This document shows positions 39,914 through 44,600 of a stretch of 44,600 bases of DNA, piece after piece (the first letter of the stretch is position 1; every line of letters begins with the position of its first letter). The stretch is taken from positions 1 to 44,600 of the forward strand of contig JAIYAM010000051.1 in assembly GCA_027489065.1 (NCBI GenBank), written 5' to 3'. Source of the DNA: Erythrobacteraceae bacterium. Lineage in GTDB: Bacteria > Pseudomonadota > Alphaproteobacteria > Sphingomonadales > Sphingomonadaceae. The position numbers and the translations under genes were made by a program. Below the pieces are notes generated by a model. That model had not been told where the DNA came from and ran no database searches. It worked only from the letters and a program-made list of their open reading frames with translations.

Positions 39914-40448
39914 AAACGGAACATATGTCGCTTTTCACGCGGAAGGAACGAAGGATCCAACCGCTAGCGATATTCGATACTACCGAATGCTCATGGCTTG
40001 GGATAAGAATCACAAGTTTGATTTCAAGTACATAAATAGCCACGAGAAAACTAATTCGGTCCGGGACACTAGTAAAGACGAAACGCTTATGAAGAGCCTT
40101 CGTGAAAGAATAAATAACTCTCGAAACGTCATACTGATAATTAGCGAGAATACAAAAAATGATACTGACTGGGTGCCATTTGAGATATCCTATGCCGTCG
40201 ATAAGTGCAAACTCCCGATAATTGCCGTCTACCCTGACTTTAAGCGCATATTGGCTCCCAAGGAACTTCGACACCTTTGGCCAACCGCGCTTTCCGAACG
40301 CATCGATAATGGGAGTGCCAAGGCGATTCATATCCCCTTCAAGCAAGCCTTGATTGCAGATGCGATTAGTCAGTTCGACTTCAATAATATGCCTGCGACA
40401 GGAGTGAATTACTACAGCTTAGCCTCTTATGAGGGATTGGGCCTCTAA
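39903..40448 (+). CDS. thsB: Thoeris-like ThsB: TIR-domain protein
   Basis: A 181-residue TIR-like protein of the ThsB/DUF1863 group. The N-terminal strand and loop is YVAFHAEGTKDPTASDIRYY, then FDFKYINSHEKTNSVRDTSKDETLMKSLRERINNSRNVILIISENTKNDTDWVPFEISYAVD. Glu94 in WVPFEISYAV is the expected NADase glutamate, and LPIIAVYPDF closes the domain. It would act as phage sensor and signal synthase for the upstream ThsA. The start at 39903 overlaps the thsA stop by 11 bp; the earlier in-frame ATG at 39858 lies deeper in thsA. One 60-nt stretch (40021-40080) has only 24 G+C. A small GGGGCA/TGCCCC hairpin (40450-40469) follows the stop. Confidence 0.87.
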   Translation: MAYRNGTYVAFHAEGTKDPTASDIRYYRMLMAWDKNHKFDFKYINSHEKTNSVRDTSKDETLMKSLRERINNSRNVILIISENTKNDTDWVPFEISYAVDKCKLPIIAVYPDFKRILAPKELRHLWPTALSERIDNGSAKAIHIPFKQALIADAISQFDFNNMPATGVNYYSLASYEGLGL

Positions 40449-40497
40449 CGGGGCACCCCTTAATGCCCCACGCCGTAACCTGCACGGAAGCAAGCAA

Positions 40498-40521
40498 GCC
40501 CCGGCCTTCGCCGGGGTGACG
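40498..40521 (-). repeat. Single family-B REP-like palindrome
   Basis: GCCCCGGCCTTCGCCGGGG then TGACG, the inverted orientation of the CGTCACCCCGGCGAAGG form. No partner copy is seen on its left. It lies between thsB and the right copy of repeat D. Confidence 0.85.
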
Positions 40522-40537
40522 AACGCGGGGGTTGTGG

Positions 40538-40649
40538 CTCCGCGAGTCTTTTGTTTTAGCCCCTCAAGCGCCGGGCGCAGCGCGTCCGCGCTGCTTGGCT
40601 TTCCTCGCATAAGCTCGGGCGCGCGTTCGCGCTTGCGGCGCTGCGCGCC
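40538..40649 (-). repeat. Long repeat D, right (inverted) copy flanking the Thoeris-like genes
   Basis: The reverse complement shares GACTCGCGGAG, GCCCGGCGCTTGAGGGGC, CCCGAGCTTATGCGAGGAAA and CGCCGCAAG with the left copy at 38751-38861, in opposite orientation. The two copies enclose about 1.7 kb, including thsA and thsB. Confidence 0.85.
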
Positions 40650-40684
40650 GGTTCACCGCCACAGGCGAGGTTGGTGGCGCCGCG

Positions 40685-40717
40685 CCCACCCCCGACCCCT
40701 CCCGCACGCGGGAGGGG
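40685..40717. repeat. Family-C REP-like palindrome
   Basis: CCCACCCCCGACCCCTCCCG then CACGCGGGAGGGG, the same family as the pair at 16917-17009. It stands alone. Confidence 0.85.
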
Positions 40718-40736
40718 AGTCTGCCTTAGCCTCCCT

Positions 40737-40816
40737 CGTCACCCCGGCGAAGGCCGGGGCCCAGTTGGCGCTCCGGTAAGGAAAGAAGCTGGGCCCCGGC
40801 CTGCGCCGGGGTGACG
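40737..40816. repeat. Inverted pair of family-B REP-like palindromes
   Basis: B4 (40737-40764) CGTCACCCCGGCGAAGGCCG then GGGCCCAG. B5 (40789-40816) CTGGGCCCCGGCCTGCGCCG then GGGTGACG. The CGTC ends are outward and the core is 24 bp. Confidence 0.9.
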
Positions 40817-41015
40817 GGTTGGGGTAGGACTGCGCTGACCCTCCAACTCCCGCCTTGACCCTCCACCCAATCCCGCCTAAGGGCGCGCTTCCTCCGGGGG
40901 GCAAGCCTCTCGGACAGAGCTGAACATTGGCGGTGCGTCTCCCTCAGGGTGGTGACCGTCAAAGTAACCCGGTGGCCGAAGGGCCGGATATGCGGGTGGA
41001 GCGTTTCGGCCTCTT

Positions 41016-41097
41016 CGTCGTCCCGGTCAAAGCCGGGATCTCATGCCGCCGGCCTTGGTGCTTGCGGCTCTGGGCCCCGGCCTTCGCCGGGGTGACG
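41016..41097. repeat. Second inverted pair of family-B REP-like palindromes
   Basis: B6 (41016-41044) CGTCGTCCCGGTCAAAGCCG then GGATCTCA. B7 (41070-41097) CTGGGCCCCGGCCTTCGCCG then GGGTGACG. The topology equals the pair at 40737-40816. It lies within 70 bp of the rpsL start, in the expected promoter region of the str operon. Confidence 0.88.
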
Positions 41098-41166
41098 GAT
41101 TGGACAAGATCCTCCTCCCACACAATCCGGCACCCGTTCCACCCTCATCAGGTGAAGTGAGAACTA

Positions 41167-41538
41167 ATGCCGACAATCAACCAGCTGGTCCGCAAGGGCC
41201 GCGTTCCGCAGAAGGCCAAGAGCAAGGTCCCTGCGATGGAGCAGAACCCGCAGAAGCGCGGCGTTTGCACCCGCGTCTACACGACGACCCCGAAGAAGCC
41301 GAACTCGGCGCTGCGCAAGGTGGCCAAGGTCCGCCTGACCAACCAGCGCGAAGTGATCAGCTACATCCCGGGCGAAGGCCACAACCTGCAGGAGCACAGC
41401 GTCGTGCTGATCCGCGGCGGGCGTGTGCGCGACCTTCCCGGCGTGCGCTACCACGTCCTTCGCGGCGTGCTCGACACGCAGGGCGTCAAGGATCGCAAGC
41501 AGAGCCGCTCGAAGTACGGCGCCAAGCGTCCGAAGTAA
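41167..41538 (+). CDS. rpsL: 30S ribosomal protein S12
   Basis: A 123-residue decoding-centre ribosomal protein. [12 protein letters not shown] at the N-terminus, [30 protein letters not shown] and [35 protein letters not shown] are standard. The residues around PKKPNSA are those where streptomycin-resistance substitutions occur, and the wild-type Lys is present. The ribosome site GAAGTGAG precedes the ATG. It is the first gene of the str operon. Confidence 0.98.
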   Translation: MPTINQLVRKGRVPQKAKSKVPAMEQNPQKRGVCTRVYTTTPKKPNSALRKVAKVRLTNQREVISYIPGEGHNLQEHSVVLIRGGRVRDLPGVRYHVLRGVLDTQGVKDRKQSRSKYGAKRPK

Positions 41539-41589
41539 GGCGTTTTTGATGGGTGCGCTTCAGGCCTCCGCCTGAAGCTTGGTGCCCGG

Positions 41590-41660
41590 CCAGCCCTCTC
41601 CCCCGCCCTTCCACCCTTGAGGATATGATATCCGGGTGGAAGGGCGGGGGAGAGGGCTGG
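41590..41660. repeat. 27-bp perfect inverted repeat between rpsL and rpsG
   Basis: The left arm (41590-41616) begins CCAGCCCTCTCCCCCGCCC. The right arm (41634-41660) is its exact complement and ends GGGGGAGAGGGCTGG. The loop contains a further GGATAT-G-ATATCC palindrome. In the mRNA it would form a very stable stem 52 bases after the rpsL stop and 30 bases before the rpsG start. There is no T run, so it is not a simple terminator. Confidence 0.9.
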
Positions 41661-41690
41661 CTCCGGAAGTCTCCGAAGGAGTACAGAATT

Positions 41691-42161
41691 ATGTCACGTC
41701 GTCGTCGTCCCGAAAAGCGGGTCATCCTGCCCGATCCCCAGTACGGGGATCAGATCCTTTCGAAGTTCATGAACAACCTGATGTATGACGGCAAGAAGGC
41801 CGTCGCCGAAGGTATCGTGTACTCCGCGCTGCAGACGGTGGAAGCGAAGGCCAAGGCCGATCCGATCCAGCTGTTCCACGATGCGCTGAACAATGTGAAG
41901 CCGCAGGTCGAAGTGCGCAGCCGCCGCGTCGGTGGTGCGACCTACCAGGTGCCGGTCGAGGTTCGCCCCGAGCGTGCCCAAGCGCTCGCGATCCGCTGGC
42001 TGATCACCGCGGCGCGCGGCCGTCCGGAGACCACGATGGCAGCGCGTCTGTCGGGCGAGCTGCTCGATGCGGCGAACAACCGCGGCAACGCCGTGAAGAA
42101 GCGCGAAGACACGCACCGCATGGCGGACGCGAACCGCGCCTTCTCGCATTACCGCTGGTAA
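41691..42161 (+). CDS. rpsG: 30S ribosomal protein S7
   Basis: A 156-residue primary 16S-binding protein of the small-subunit head. It begins [20 protein letters not shown], contains [21 protein letters not shown] and [34 protein letters not shown], and ends [10 protein letters not shown]. The start at 41691 follows CCGAAGGAGTACAGAATT. The frame is open upstream only through the inverted repeat. In Escherichia coli S7 represses its own operon by binding the rpsL-rpsG gap; here that gap contains the large hairpin. Confidence 0.98.
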   Translation: MSRRRRPEKRVILPDPQYGDQILSKFMNNLMYDGKKAVAEGIVYSALQTVEAKAKADPIQLFHDALNNVKPQVEVRSRRVGGATYQVPVEVRPERAQALAIRWLITAARGRPETTMAARLSGELLDAANNRGNAVKKREDTHRMADANRAFSHYRW

Positions 42162-42175
42162 CTCGTACGATTTGC

Positions 42176-42209
42176 GGCAGCCGGTTGGGCCTGGTGTCTT
42201 CCGGCTGCC
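42176..42209. promoter_or_regulatory. Hairpin between rpsG and fusA
   Basis: GGCAGCCGG (42176-42184) and CCGGCTGCC (42201-42209) form a 9-bp stem with a 16-nt loop, 15 bases after the rpsG stop. No T run follows. It may attenuate or stabilise the operon mRNA. Confidence 0.6.
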
Positions 42210-42274
42210 ACAATCCTCCCTATATGGGGTTCTGACCGCGACCCGGCGGACCTCTCACAATCAAGGAACCTGAT

Positions 42275-44407
<2,133 letters not shown>

Positions 44408-44501
44408 GCTGCGTCAGCAGTCTAGGGGCGGCGCCTGATTCTGCGGGCACCGCCGTTCTCCCGCGAACACATCATTTCATTCAAGAAGGTACACCAGAGA
44501 A

Positions 44502-44600
44502 ATGGCCAAGGAAAAGTTCCAGCGGAATAAGCCGCACTGCAACATCGGCACCATCGGTCACGTCGACCATGGCAAGACCACCCTGACCGCGGCGATCACC
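44502..44600 (+). CDS. tuf: Elongation factor Tu (5' part, cut by window end)
   Basis: The first 33 codons of EF-Tu: [20 protein letters not shown] followed by [13 protein letters not shown], including the G1 GHVDHGKT P-loop. AAGAAGGT lies upstream. It completes the standard rpsL-rpsG-fusA-tuf order; the rest is outside the window. Confidence 0.97.
   Translation, partial: MAKEKFQRNKPHCNIGTIGHVDHGKTTLTAAIT

Larger units (their letters stand above)
40449..41166. other. Repeat-filled intergenic region upstream of the str operon
   Basis: About 720 bp without a gene. It contains, in order, a small hairpin, one family-B copy, inverted repeat D, one family-C copy and two family-B pairs. Between 40820 and 41015 I see no repeat or gene. 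Open frames crossing it translate only repeat DNA. The str operon promoter must lie here or at 41100-41160, where a weak TTGGAC and CAATCC pair can be seen. Confidence 0.7.

Overview
The window looks like a high-GC alphaproteobacterial chromosome, most likely Sphingomonadales and probably Erythrobacteraceae. This rests on the str operon (rpsL-rpsG-fusA-tuf), a bacterial TspO, a TlyA-type rRNA methylase, a TtuA-free alphaproteobacterial gene set and several dense families of short dispersed palindromes. The genus is an inference and no 16S gene is present.

Layout. (1) 1-9450 is a surface-glycan block: a membrane acyltransferase, CDP-glucose 4,6-dehydratase, an RmlC-type epimerase, a DRL-like (DXR-like) oxidoreductase, a two-domain glycosyltransferase, the matching glucose-1-phosphate cytidylyltransferase on the other strand, and a phosphoribosyltransferase/HAD fusion. 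Together they should make a CDP-activated 6-deoxysugar and attach it. A tRNA-Gln(TTG) follows. (2) 9673-24322 holds housekeeping and metabolic genes: YghU-type GST, topoisomerase IB, NAD synthetase, two transporters around a perfect parS site, azoreductase, pirin with a divergent LysR regulator, an ilvE-trhO-GST operon, a lipoprotein and TlyA. The gap after ilvE contains an unusual micro-transcript with a 14-nt perfect Shine-Dalgarno. (3) 24647-30633 holds tspO, ubiK, recO, leuB and a polyprenyl-phosphate mannosyl transfer pair. It is interrupted by two ~0.4-kb cassettes, each a GIY-YIG nuclease gene enclosed by inverted REP-like palindromes. (4) 30680-38566 holds a TetR-controlled membrane protein, metZ with a DsbA-like isomerase, a two-component pair with a degenerate kinase, a VanX-like dipeptidase, ApaG, a LysR regulator and a hypothetical protein. 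(5) 38567-41166 is a repeat-rich accessory island with an AT-richer two-gene type II Thoeris-like antiphage system (membrane-anchored Macro effector plus TIR protein), bracketed by inverted ~110-bp repeats. (6) 41167-44600 is the start of the str operon, with a 27-bp perfect inverted repeat between rpsL and rpsG.

The most interesting signals are these. First, REP doublets and GIY-YIG cassettes share the same end topology, so the cassettes look like REP doublets that carry a nuclease gene. Second, the Thoeris-like pair sits inside inverted repeats. Third, an antisense micro-gene carries a perfect complement of the 16S 3' end. Fourth, a DRL-like enzyme sits in a CDP-deoxysugar cluster. Fifth, a canonical parS lies far from any visible parAB.
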